Source: Geodermatophilus sp. YIM 151500
GTDB lineage: Bacteria; Actinomycetota; Actinomycetes; Mycobacteriales; Geodermatophilaceae
Direction of reading: 5' to 3'
NCBI RefSeq assembly: GCF_025716945.1
Contig: NZ_JAOVZT010000001.1
Coordinates: forward strand, 617,648-681,647
Length of the DNA stretch: 64,000 nt
Below the pieces are notes generated by a model. It did no database searches. It saw only the letters and a program-made list of their open reading frames with translations, and was not told where the DNA came from. Of this stretch, positions 9,144 through 17,477 are shown one piece after another. The translations under genes were made by a program, and so were the position numbers. Numbering within the stretch: position 1 is the stretch's first letter; each line of letters begins with the position of its first letter.

Positions 9144-10685
9144 ATGGAGCTGGTGTCCGACATCTGGGCCGCCGACGCGCACGCCGCCCGCGAGCACGCG
9201 CGCAAGGCCGAGGCGATCGCCCGGTTGGCCCGGCGCCGCCGTCGTGACGCACTGGCCGAGCGCGGCGACCGCGGAGGACGTGGCCTCGACTCCCGCATGC
9301 TGGTGCACCCGGTGCTGGCCGAGGTGTCCGAGGACTTCGTGGCCGAGCTGGCGCTGATCCGCAACTGCTCACCGTCCGAAGCGGAGGCGCTGGCGGTGGA
9401 GGCCATCCTGCTGACCACCTCGCTGCAGCCCACCTGGTCGGAGCTGTACGCGGGACGCATCGACGTCCGCAAGATGCGCGCGGTCGTCGACCTGCTCGGC
9501 CAGGTCGACCCCGAGGTGGCGGCCCGCGTGCAGCAGCGCGTGCTGCCCAAGGCCGAGCAGCGCACGGTCGCCTGGCTGCGCGCTACGATCCACCGGCAGC
9601 TGGCCCGCCTCGACTCCGAGGCGGTCGACCGCCGGCGTGCCGAGAAGGCCAGGCAGGCCGACGTGCGCGCCCACCCGGTCGGCGACGGCATGAGCCAGCT
9701 CGTCGCCGATCTGCCCACCCCGGCAGCCGCGGCGTGCGCCGATGCGGTCGACCAGTACGCCAAGCTGTTGCGGGCCGACGGTGACACGCGGCCCATCGGC
9801 ATGCTGCGCGCGAGCGTGCTGCACGACCTCATCCTGCGCCCGTGGGACACCAGCCGGCCGCCGGTCACCGCCGTCCTGAGCATCCATGCGCCCCTGCCTT
9901 CGCTGCATCCGGCCCTCCCATCACCGGCCACGAGCGCCGCCGCCCCGGCCGACGCCGGCGCGGCAGCATCGACCGGACCGCTCGCCGGAGGTCAGCGAGC
10001 TGCACGGCCCGACGGGCAGCCGGCGTGCGAGGTCAACGGGCAGGTGGTCACCGCCGAGCAGTGCCGCGCGCTGCTCCAGGAGTTGGACATGCTCGGCGTA
10101 CGGCAGGCACCGCCCGGTGGCTGCGTGCAGGTCGCCATCGGTGACCCCGCCACCGGTCGGCTGGTCGCCGTGGCCACCCGTCGCGAGCTGCGGCGCGCCG
10201 CCGGGAGCGGCCGCCGGCGACGGCGGCGCGGCGCAGCCACGCGCACCACGATCGGCGCCGCGGCTGCCACCGGTGACGGCGTCGGCCTCACCTCGGCCGA
10301 CGGGTCGGGCTTGCGTCCGCCTCCGGCGACGACCTCCTACTCCCCGACCGCGGCCCAGCGCAGGTTCGTCACGGTCCGCGACCGGCACTGCCGCATGCCC
10401 GGTTGCCGCCGCCGTCCCGGTCGGCTCGACATCGACCATGCGGTCGCGCATGCCGATGGCGGGGCCACCGACTGTTGCAATCTCTGCTGTCTGTGCCGTA
10501 CCCACCACCGGATCAAGACCTTCGCCCGCGGGTGGCGCTTCGAGTTCCTCAGCGATGGCCGCCTGATCGTCCGAACTCCCAGCGGGGTCACCCGCACCAC
10601 CGCCCCACCCGGCTACTGCTGGGACGACGAACCCGATCCGCCCTGGCTCGACGAGCAGGCGCCGCCCGATCCGCTCCTGGTGTAG
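9144..10685 (+). CDS. DUF222 (13E12) HNH endonuclease-like protein
   Basis: The 513-residue protein has the DUF222/13E12 N-terminal domain (ELYAGRIDVRKMRAVVDLL, QADVRAHPVGDGMSQLVADLP, ADGDTRPIGMLRASVLHDLI). A Cys-containing HNH nuclease domain lies at the C-terminus (CRMPGC, LDIDHAVAHADGG, CLCRTHHRIK). Such genes occur in many copies in Geodermatophilaceae and some other actinobacteria; the cellular role is unclear. ATG 9144 has a GGAG Shine-Dalgarno 9 nt upstream. An earlier ATG at 9057 with family-like codons is in frame but runs into TAA at 9117-9119, so the natural N-terminus may be truncated. The gene ends with TAG. Confidence 0.85.
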   Translation: MELVSDIWAADAHAAREHARKAEAIARLARRRRRDALAERGDRGGRGLDSRMLVHPVLAEVSEDFVAELALIRNCSPSEAEALAVEAILLTTSLQPTWSELYAGRIDVRKMRAVVDLLGQVDPEVAARVQQRVLPKAEQRTVAWLRATIHRQLARLDSEAVDRRRAEKARQADVRAHPVGDGMSQLVADLPTPAAAACADAVDQYAKLLRADGDTRPIGMLRASVLHDLILRPWDTSRPPVTAVLSIHAPLPSLHPALPSPATSAAAPADAGAAASTGPLAGGQRAARPDGQPACEVNGQVVTAEQCRALLQELDMLGVRQAPPGGCVQVAIGDPATGRLVAVATRRELRRAAGSGRRRRRRGAATRTTIGAAAATGDGVGLTSADGSGLRPPPATTSYSPTAAQRRFVTVRDRHCRMPGCRRRPGRLDIDHAVAHADGGATDCCNLCCLCRTHHRIKTFARGWRFEFLSDGRLIVRTPSGVTRTTAPPGYCWDDEPDPPWLDEQAPPDPLLV

Positions 10686-10891
10686 TGGTCGCGTGCCCGC
10701 GAGCGTGCCGCCAACGGGGTCGAGACCATGGAGTCGTCTTCGACGCTCGCGAGACAGAAGTGCGCCGCGACCGTCCGGCGGCCGCCATCGCGTCGTGGCG
10801 CCGGACCGTTGTGGACCCCGGAGGACGCGAGGAGGCTGTGCCGCGCGGCGACGCCGCTGGGGCGCCGCCCGCGTCCTGGAAGGAGGGCGGC

Positions 10892-11515
10892 ATGTACGCC
10901 CGCTCAGTCATCGTCCACGCCGACCCGCAGCGGATCGACGACGGCCTTGCCTACCTGCGTGACGAGGCGATGCCGGTCGTCCAGGACACCCCGGGTTGCG
11001 TCGGGATGTCCATGCTCTGCGACCGCGACTCCGGCCGGTGCATCGCCACCACGGCATGGGAGTCCGAGGAGGCGATGCGCGCCAGCGCGGAGAGCCTGCG
11101 GCACCTGCGCGAGCGCTTCGCCGACGTCCTGGGCGGCACGATGGAGGTGCAGCAGTGGGAGGTCGCCGGGATGCATCGACGGCGGCCGGCCGGGGAGGGC
11201 GCGTGCACCCGCGTCACCTGGAGCCGCGCCCGCGACGCCAGCCAGGTCGACCACATCATCGAGTCCTGGAAGGCGACCATGCCCATGCGGCTGGACGAGA
11301 TGGACGGCTTCTGCAGCGTCAGCCTCATGGTCGACCGGGGCACCGCAAGGGCAGCATCGGCTGTCACGTACGAGAGCCGCGACGCGCTCGATCGGTCGCG
11401 CTCGGCCGCCCAGGCCATGCGCGACCAGTTCGTCACCGCCATGGACGTCGAGGTCACCGAGGTCGCCGAGTTCGAGCTCGCCTTCGCCCACCTCCGCGTA
11501 CCCGAGATGGCCTGA
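10892..11515 (+). CDS. Tandem ABM-like (dimeric alpha-beta barrel) protein
   Basis: The 207-residue protein from ATG 10892 has a near-perfect AGGAGG Shine-Dalgarno 5 nt upstream. It contains two similar halves, each with the pattern of antibiotic-biosynthesis-monooxygenase/ferredoxin-like barrels. The first has MYARSVIVHADPQRIDDGL, TPGCVGMSMLCDRDSGRCIATTAWESEEAM and RHLRERFADVLGG. The second has CTRVTWSRARDASQVDHII, MDGFCSVSLMVDRGTARAASAVTYESRDAL and MRDQFVTAM. Such folds are used for small monooxygenases or simply binding. There is no catalytic signature from which to name a substrate. It stands alone between the HNH and phosphatase genes. Confidence 0.7.
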   Translation: MYARSVIVHADPQRIDDGLAYLRDEAMPVVQDTPGCVGMSMLCDRDSGRCIATTAWESEEAMRASAESLRHLRERFADVLGGTMEVQQWEVAGMHRRRPAGEGACTRVTWSRARDASQVDHIIESWKATMPMRLDEMDGFCSVSLMVDRGTARAASAVTYESRDALDRSRSAAQAMRDQFVTAMDVEVTEVAEFELAFAHLRVPEMA

Positions 11516-11655
11516 CCGGAGGTTGCCGGTGCGTGCGGCGACCGCCCGCACGCACCGGCGCCTGCTGGCACCGACGGCTCATCGTGGGCGTAACGTCCTG
11601 GACCGACCTCCTGTCGCATGGAGCGCCCGCGGCGGCGAGAAGGGCTGGGCGGGGC

Positions 11656-13257
11656 GTGACCGAGTGGGGTAGCGCGCCCGGCGGCGGCAGCGAGCGCGCC
11701 CTCGAGGCGATGCCGATCGGCCTCATCGTCGTCGACACCGACTGGCGCGTGTCGTACATCAACTCCGCCGGTGAGGCCGTCGTCGGCTACACCCGGCAGC
11801 AGCTGGTCGGCATGTCCTACTGGGAGGCGTTCCCGGCCAACGTCGACAACGAGTTCGGCCGTACCTACCGCGAGGTCGCGGCGACCGGCCGACCGGCGAT
11901 GGTCGAGGCCTTCTACCCCGACCCGCTGAACAAGTGGTTCGAGGTCCGCGCCGTCCCCGGGCCCGCCGGCCTGTCGCTCTACTTCACCGAGGTCACCGAG
12001 CGCCGGCTCGCCCAGGAGCGGCTCGCGCTGCTGGCCCGCGTCGGTGTCGAGCTCGCCGCCACCCTCGACGCCACCGCCGCGGCCGCCCGGATCCCCGGGC
12101 TCGTCGCACCCATCCTCTCCTCCTGGTGCGCACTCACGCTCGTCCGGGACGACGGCACGCTCCGCGACATCGGCAGCTGGCACCCCGACCCCGAGGTCCG
12201 CCCGCTCGTGCAGCGCTACGCCGCCGCAGCCGCGCACGCCCCGGCACCCGGGTCGTCTGTCACCCGCGTGCTCGACTCCGGCTCCCCCGTCGTCGAGACC
12301 GGCGGAGCGCTGACCGTTCCTCACGACTGCGACGAGTCCGTCGCGGCCGTGCTCGCCGAGCTCGCCCCCGGCACGCTCACCGTGCTGCCCGTGCGCGGCC
12401 GCGACCGGACGCTCGGCGCGCTCTCCCTCGGCACCAACCGCCTCCGACCCGTCGCGCCCGGCGACGTCACGACCGCCCAGGAGGTCGCCGACCGGCTCGG
12501 CCTCGCGCTGGACAACGCGCGCCTCTACGACCAGCAGCGCCGACTCGCCGAGGAGCTGCAGCGCAGCCTGCTCACCGCGCCACCCGAGTCCGACGTCGCG
12601 GAGATCGCCGTCCGCTACCTGCCCGCGGCCGAGGCCGCCCGCGTGGGCGGCGACTGGTACGACTCCTTCCTGCACCCCGTCGGCGCCACCGCGTTCGTGA
12701 TCGGCGACGTCGTCGGGCACGACACCGCCGCGGCTGCCGCCATGGGGCAGCTCCGCAGCCTGCTGCGTGGCGTCGCCGTGGCCACCCGCGCGGGCCCGGC
12801 CGGCATGCTCAGCGCCCTGGACGCCGCGATCACCCAGCTGCAGATGCGGACCTACGCGACGGCGGCCGTCGCCTGCCTCTCGCGCGACGGGGACGGGCGG
12901 GCGACGCTGCTGTGGGCCAACGCCGGTCACCCGACACCCCTCGTGCTGTCGGCCGACGGCGGCGTGTGCGAGCTGGGCGGCGGTCGCGGCGAGCTCATGC
13001 TCGGTGTGGACGCGGCCGCGACGCGCACGGACACCGAGACCGTGCTCGATCCCGGCGCGACCGTGCTCCTCTACACGGACGGGCTCGTCGAGAGACGTAC
13101 CGGTCACCTCGATGCCGGCACGGCCGTGCTGCGCGCCGCGCTGCACGAGCTGCGCCACCTGCCACTCGAGCAGCTCTGCGACGCGCTGCTCGACCGGCTG
13201 GTCGAGGGACGCCCCGAGGACGACGTCGCGCTCGTCGCCCTCCGCGTCCGCAGCTGA
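11656..13257 (+). CDS. PAS-GAF-SpoIIE PP2C-type serine phosphatase
   Basis: The 533-residue protein from GTG 11656 has three domains in order. The first is a PAS sensor (about residues 15-115; AMPIGLIVVDTDWRVSYINSAGE). The second is a GAF domain (about 130-285, ending ADRLGLALDNARLYDQQRRLAEELQRSLL). The third is a SpoIIE/PP2C phosphatase domain starting VRYLPAAEAARVGGDWYDSF, with metal-binding acidic residues in GGDWYD, IGDVVGHD, LYTDGLVE and PEDDVALV. These proteins typically dephosphorylate STAS anti-anti-sigma factors to release stress sigma factors. A STAS protein is encoded at 57175-57543 but is not adjacent, so the partner is unknown. There is no membrane segment. Confidence 0.88.
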   Translation: MTEWGSAPGGGSERALEAMPIGLIVVDTDWRVSYINSAGEAVVGYTRQQLVGMSYWEAFPANVDNEFGRTYREVAATGRPAMVEAFYPDPLNKWFEVRAVPGPAGLSLYFTEVTERRLAQERLALLARVGVELAATLDATAAAARIPGLVAPILSSWCALTLVRDDGTLRDIGSWHPDPEVRPLVQRYAAAAAHAPAPGSSVTRVLDSGSPVVETGGALTVPHDCDESVAAVLAELAPGTLTVLPVRGRDRTLGALSLGTNRLRPVAPGDVTTAQEVADRLGLALDNARLYDQQRRLAEELQRSLLTAPPESDVAEIAVRYLPAAEAARVGGDWYDSFLHPVGATAFVIGDVVGHDTAAAAAMGQLRSLLRGVAVATRAGPAGMLSALDAAITQLQMRTYATAAVACLSRDGDGRATLLWANAGHPTPLVLSADGGVCELGGGRGELMLGVDAAATRTDTETVLDPGATVLLYTDGLVERRTGHLDAGTAVLRAALHELRHLPLEQLCDALLDRLVEGRPEDDVALVALRVRS

Positions 13258-13367
13258 CCCGCCCGTCGTGCCGTCTGACCACATGCCGGACGGCGCGGTG
13301 TCGCCCGATCGGGCCACCGTCCACAGGCCGTCAGCGGACGACGGTCCGCGCTGGCTAGTCTCCGGCC

Positions 13368-13979
13368 GTGCGTGATCACCGACTCCGGGCAGGGCAGCAA
13401 CCTCGACGGCTGGCCGTGCTCGGCTTCGCGGCTGCCGTCCTGGTGCTGACCGGCTGCAGCGAGGCGCCGCAGCAGCCGGCCGCGGTCGACGCCGCACCGA
13501 CGTCGGCATCCGCGTCCCCCACGGAGGAGGAGCTGCCGCCGCTCGGCCCTCCGGATTTCCCGGTCCCCGACGAGGCCCGTACTCAGGACGAAGCCGGCGC
13601 CGAGGCCTTCCTCCGCTACTACATCGAGCTCATCAACCGTCAGCAAGCTGTTCCGGACGGTCAGCCGCTCCGCGACCTCGGTCCTGACTGCAGGGAGTGT
13701 CATGTAATTGCGCAGCGGTTCGATGACGCCGCGGCGGCGGGATACAAACTAGAAGGCGGACAACTCTCAATTACAAGCGATCTTGGGACGAAGGCATCAC
13801 CCAATGAGGCGGAGATTGCCTTCATAGCCCGCGCCGAAGCGGCCGCCGCGTATGGAATGACAGGGACGCCCATCGCCGGCCTTCAGTACCCGGCGCAGGA
13901 GGCGTTGTCCTCGGGTCTCGGCGTGGTCTGGTCGCCTACGGATGAGTCCTGGCTAGTGAGCAAGTTAACGATCGGATGA
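13368..13979 (+). CDS. DUF6318 family lipoprotein
   Basis: The 203-residue protein starts at GTG 13368 and has a signal peptide with lipobox VLTGC (Cys30), followed by a Ser/Thr/Ala/Pro-rich linker. The domain contains AEAFLRYYIELINRQQ and the paired-cysteine block LGPDCRECHVIAQRF, which I recognise as DUF6318, an actinobacterial lipoprotein family of unknown function. The 5' third is typical GC-rich DNA; from about 13635 onward A/T-ending codons become common (for example ATA, AAA, ACA), unlike neighbouring genes. The stop overlaps the next start by 4 bp (ATGA). Confidence 0.8.
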   Translation: MRDHRLRAGQQPRRLAVLGFAAAVLVLTGCSEAPQQPAAVDAAPTSASASPTEEELPPLGPPDFPVPDEARTQDEAGAEAFLRYYIELINRQQAVPDGQPLRDLGPDCRECHVIAQRFDDAAAAGYKLEGGQLSITSDLGTKASPNEAEIAFIARAEAAAAYGMTGTPIAGLQYPAQEALSSGLGVVWSPTDESWLVSKLTIG

Positions 13980-14881
13980 CGAGATCACTGCGTCGTGTCG
14001 CCTTGGCCGTATCGACCATAGCAGGATTGACTGTCCTACCCGCCGACATTGCGCTTGCCTGCCCATTTAGCTCATGTCCCGAGGTCGATTTAAAGCATGG
14101 CTCCGCAACGGTAAACCTGTCCCGTGACATCGCCGGGCAATTATACAAGCAGGGTGACGATCAAATCGCCGACTATCAATGGCGCCTGCAACACATGTGC
14201 ACCATCTCCGATGCAGAGAGAGGCGGCTGTTCAGCCACGAACTTCCAGTCATGTCCTGAGCCGCCCGGACGTGTTGTCAGATACCTAGTGCTTGAGCGGC
14301 GACCCATTGTTCGCCCTGATGGCACAGTGGCAGACGGTCTCGTCCCACCATCTGGTCTTCAACCTGGTTCCCCGATGGGCGCCTGGACGGAAGTCAGGCG
14401 CGGGTGCTTGGACATCACCGTGCTCAACCCGCCGCCGAGTCCGGGCGAGGTCTACAGCTACTTCCGCCGCCTGCCGCTGCCCCAACTGGCGGCACGACAC
14501 CAGCCGCCGGGCAACGGCCTGAGCAACCTGCCGGTGATCTTCTACACCGACGCCCCGACGACGCAGACCTTCACCGTCGACGTGCGCGGCTTCGACGTGG
14601 TCATCGACGCCCGTGCCGTCGAGTTCACCTGGCGCACCGGTGACCCGGCCCGACCGACCATCACCACGACCGACCCGGGCGCGCCCTACCCCGACCACAC
14701 CATCACCCACGACTACCGGTCGGGCACCTACACCGCGTCGCTCACGGTCACGTGGGCCGGTGACTTCTCCATCGACGGCGGTCCCTCGACCGCCATCCCC
14801 GGCACCACCACGACCGACGGCCCGGCCGACACCTTCTCCGTCCTCCAGGCCCGGCCCGTCCTCGTCGACCCCTACCGCTGA
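13976..14881 (+). CDS. Secreted protein with PKD-like domain
   Basis: The 301-residue protein from ATG 13976 begins with a Sec signal peptide (RSLRRVALAVSTIAGLTVLP, cleavage probably after ALA near residue 28). The middle contains several cysteines (CPFSSC, CTISDAERGGC, SCPEPPGR) and the last 120 residues look like a PKD/Ig-type beta domain (VEFTWRTGDP, HDYRSGTYTASLTVTWAGDF). I cannot assign a function. It is translationally coupled to the DUF6318 lipoprotein and is probably exported with it. Codon use in the first 400 bp is markedly A/T-rich and returns to the GC-rich norm from about 14400. Confidence 0.72.
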   Translation: MTRSLRRVALAVSTIAGLTVLPADIALACPFSSCPEVDLKHGSATVNLSRDIAGQLYKQGDDQIADYQWRLQHMCTISDAERGGCSATNFQSCPEPPGRVVRYLVLERRPIVRPDGTVADGLVPPSGLQPGSPMGAWTEVRRGCLDITVLNPPPSPGEVYSYFRRLPLPQLAARHQPPGNGLSNLPVIFYTDAPTTQTFTVDVRGFDVVIDARAVEFTWRTGDPARPTITTTDPGAPYPDHTITHDYRSGTYTASLTVTWAGDFSIDGGPSTAIPGTTTTDGPADTFSVLQARPVLVDPYR

Positions 14882-15018
14882 CCGCACATGCCGGCCCGCG
14901 GCACCGACACGGCTCACCGGACCTCCCAGTCGACCTCCGGGACGGCTTGGCGAAACTGTGGGGAGAGCCCACCCGCCACCGTTCCGCACCACAGCCGCCA
15001 CGCACCACGGGAGAGAAC

Positions 15019-15075
15019 GTGAGCACTGCGCCGTCCCGCACGCCCGCGACCGGCACCTCCGGTGAGCGCCGGTGA
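15019..15075 (+). CDS. Possible 18-codon leader ORF
   Basis: A short frame GTG 15019 to TGA 15073-15075 has a purine-rich Shine-Dalgarno (GGGAGAG) 4-5 nt before the start and encodes MSTAPSRTPATGTSGERR. Its stop overlaps GTG 15072 of the dehydrogenase gene by the common GTGA arrangement. The downstream gene itself has no comparable ribosome-binding site, so coupling through this frame is plausible. Alternatively the match is chance in GC-rich DNA. Confidence 0.35.
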   Translation: MSTAPSRTPATGTSGERR

Positions 15076-16184
15076 GCGACGCACGGCCGGCCTCCCGGCG
15101 CTTCCCCGCCGACCTGCTCCACCGCCAGGTCACCTCCGTGCTCAGCGCCTGGGGCATGCCCGACGACCTGGTCGAGACCACCGCCGCCGTCATGGTCGAC
15201 ACCGACCTCGCCGGCATCGACTCGCACGGCATCCAGATGCTCACCACGTACGAGACGCTCCTCCGCCGCGGCGAACTGCAACCCGCCGCCCGGCCCGCAG
15301 TCGTCAGGGAATCCGCCGTCTCCGCCCTGGTGGACGGTCGCGCCGGCCTCGGCCACCCCGCCGCCGCCATGGGCATGCGGCTCGCCGTCGACAAGGCCCG
15401 CGAGGCCGGCGTCGGCCTGGTCGGCGTCCGCAACTCGCACCACTTCGGCGCCGCCGGCCACTACGCCGCCATCGCCGCCGACCAGGGCATGCTCGGCCTC
15501 GTCACCACGACCACGCGGCAGATCGTCGGCGTCCCCACCCGCGGCGCCCTCCCCCGCCTCGGCACCAACCCGATCGCGTTCGCCGCGCCCACCGGACCCG
15601 GCCGGCCACCGTTCCTGCTCGACATGTCGACCACAACGGTCGCCGTCAACAAGGTCAGGGTCTACGAGCTCAACGACCGCCCGCTGCCCACCGGCTGGGT
15701 GCTCGACGGCGCCGGCCGGTCGGTCACCGACCCCGCCGCCGCGGTCCGCCAGATCAACGACTCCACCGAGGGCGGCCTCACCGCGCTCGGCGGCGAGGCC
15801 GACAAGGGCAGCCACAAGGGCTACGGCCTCGGCGTCGCCGTCCAGATCCTCGCCGGGGTCCTCACCGGCTCCTCCTTCGGGCCGCTCCGCGAGCCCGGCG
15901 GTCCCGCCGACATCGGCCACTTCTTCATGGCTCTCGACCCGCACCTGTTCCGGGACGGCGACGACTTCACCGCCGACCTCGACGCGGTCGTCGACGTCCT
16001 CCACGACACCCCGCCGGCCGACCCCGACCTCCCCGTCCTCGTCGCCGGCGATCCGGAGGCGATCAGCCGGGCCGAGCGCGCCCGCACCGGCATCCCCGTG
16101 CCCGACGCGCTCGTCGAGCGCATCCGCGGCCTGTGCGACCGCGCCGGTGTGCCGTTCCTCCTCGACGGGCCGGCGCCGGGCTGA
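15072..16184 (+). CDS. Ldh2-family malate/L-lactate-type dehydrogenase
   Basis: The 370-residue protein belongs to the Ldh2/YlbC family of NAD(P)-dependent 2-oxoacid reductases (malate, L-lactate, L-sulfolactate or ureidoglycolate dehydrogenases). Family blocks are clear: DTDLAGIDSHGIQMLTTYE with the catalytic-region SHG, VGVRNSHHFGAAGHYA, PRLGTNPIAFAAP, LLDMSTTTVAVNKV, PTGWVLD and SHKGYGLGVAVQILAGVLTG. The substrate cannot be read from the sequence. GTG 15072 overlaps the stop of a small leader-like frame. The next gene converges on it 36 bp later. A second Ldh2 domain is part of a fusion protein at 34758-36962. Confidence 0.88.
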   Translation: MSDARPASRRFPADLLHRQVTSVLSAWGMPDDLVETTAAVMVDTDLAGIDSHGIQMLTTYETLLRRGELQPAARPAVVRESAVSALVDGRAGLGHPAAAMGMRLAVDKAREAGVGLVGVRNSHHFGAAGHYAAIAADQGMLGLVTTTTRQIVGVPTRGALPRLGTNPIAFAAPTGPGRPPFLLDMSTTTVAVNKVRVYELNDRPLPTGWVLDGAGRSVTDPAAAVRQINDSTEGGLTALGGEADKGSHKGYGLGVAVQILAGVLTGSSFGPLREPGGPADIGHFFMALDPHLFRDGDDFTADLDAVVDVLHDTPPADPDLPVLVAGDPEAISRAERARTGIPVPDALVERIRGLCDRAGVPFLLDGPAPG

Positions 16185-16220
16185 CCGGTACGCGGGGGTG
16201 ACCGGCGCAGGGCTGACCGG

Positions 16221-17339
16221 CTACAGCGGCACCACCGGCGCCGTCACCGACCGGGTGCCACCCGACCAGCCGGGGAGCAGCAGCATCTTCACGCCCACGC
16301 CGCCGGTCACCACCAGGTGCAGGTCGGACGGCGACGGCGCCACCGCCAGCCCCTCGAGCACCGCGGGATCGGTCGGGAACCCGCCGCCGGACGACGCCGA
16401 CCCGGACCGCACCGACCCGGACGACGTCGAAGCGGACCGCGCCGACCCCGACGCCAGCGACGCCACCAGCTCCGCCGCACCCGCCCGCAGCTGCGCGCCG
16501 CCCCGGTCGAACAGGTGCCGCGCGATCTCGTCCGGGCCCCAGCCGCGGTCGGCCAGGAAGCCCGCCAGCTCCGGCGGCAGCAGCAGCACCGAGTCGTACT
16601 GCGCCGCCCGCCGAGGGTCTCCCGCCGCCAACCCCACCGCGGCCAGCGCCGCCGCGACCGGGGCCAGCAGCGTCTCGGCGTCCCGGTACCCCAGGCCCGG
16701 CAGCACCTCGACCGTCCCGGCCACGCCGAGCACCGTCACCGCGTCGCCGCTGACTCCCCGCCGCGCGGCCAGCGACGGCCACGGGCCGTCCTCGCCCTCC
16801 GCCGTGCAGCAGGTCAACTTGGCGGGTTGTCCATGGGTCGACATGTCGGTGAGTCCACTCGTCGCCCCGCCGATCCCGGCCAGCGCCAGTGCCACCGCCC
16901 GACCGACGCACACGTTGGCCCGGCTGCCCGGCCCGAGCCCGTTGCCTCGCGAGGTCATCCCGAGCCGCGCCGCCACGGGGCCGTGCACCAGCACGCCCAC
17001 CGCGGCCGCCCCGGTCGTGGTCGACATCCCCAGCAGGTTCACCCCGGCGTCCAGGGCCGACCGCGCCGCGGCCACCACCACCGGCAGCTCCGCCGGCCGG
17101 CACCCGGCCAGCACCGCGTACCAGGCAACCGCCCGCGCGGTCAGGTCGCCGCCCAGCGCCGGCACCCGGCCGTACACCAGGTCCGGCGCCTCCACGTCGG
17201 CGAGCATCGCGGCCAGCCGCGCGCGGGTCGGCGGCACAACCGGCAGCCCGTCGCCGTGCCCGGCCTCGAGCAGCCGCTCCAACACCTCGACCGGGTCGGC
17301 GTCGTCGGCCACGACCGGCAGGCCGGTCGGACCGGTCAC
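16221..17339 (-). CDS. Paralogue 2 of the UGSC-operon partner protein
   Basis: The 372-residue protein is clearly homologous to the product of 17478-18500. Shared blocks are GDGLPVVPPTRARL, AGCRPAELPVVVAAARSAL, GPGSRANVCVGRAVALAL, IGGATSGLTDMSTHGQPAK and LHLVVTGGVGVK. I do not know an enzymatic assignment, but such proteins are encoded next to UGSC-type (seleno)proteins here. The Cys in AGCRPA is conserved between the two; the paired cysteines NCGTNCFG of the paralogue are absent (GNGLGPGS instead). Residues about 295-327 are a Ser/Gly/Ala-rich low-complexity insert. The gene is the last of the operon, is separated from its paralogue by a tandem repeat array, and ends with TAG. Confidence 0.72.
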   Translation of the reverse strand: MTGPTGLPVVADDADPVEVLERLLEAGHGDGLPVVPPTRARLAAMLADVEAPDLVYGRVPALGGDLTARAVAWYAVLAGCRPAELPVVVAAARSALDAGVNLLGMSTTTGAAAVGVLVHGPVAARLGMTSRGNGLGPGSRANVCVGRAVALALAGIGGATSGLTDMSTHGQPAKLTCCTAEGEDGPWPSLAARRGVSGDAVTVLGVAGTVEVLPGLGYRDAETLLAPVAAALAAVGLAAGDPRRAAQYDSVLLLPPELAGFLADRGWGPDEIARHLFDRGGAQLRAGAAELVASLASGSARSASTSSGSVRSGSASSGGGFPTDPAVLEGLAVAPSPSDLHLVVTGGVGVKMLLLPGWSGGTRSVTAPVVPL

Positions 17340-17450
17340 GCCGGCGCTCCGTCCGGCGCGGCCGTCACGCCGGCGGCCCGTCCGGCGCGGCCGTCACGCC
17401 GGCGGCCCGTCCGGCGCGGCCGTCACGCCGGCGATCCGTCGGGCGCCGCC
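17335..17450. repeat. 29-bp tandem repeat, four copies
   Basis: Units of 29 bp begin at 17335, 17364, 17393 and 17422 (core GTCACGCCGGCG, then CCGTCCGGCGCGGCC), and a fifth start is visible at 17451. Copies two and three are identical; the first and fourth carry a few substitutions. The array fills most of the 138-bp gap between the two paralogous minus-strand genes and slightly overlaps the start codon of the downstream one. There are no unique spacers, so it is not a CRISPR array. Confidence 0.9.
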
Positions 17451-17477
17451 GTCACGCCGCCACCGGGCCGCGCTCGG

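Noticed and set aside
17335-17450. CRISPR array
   Set aside because: Direct 29-bp units without unique spacers and no cas genes in the window; it is a plain tandem repeat.
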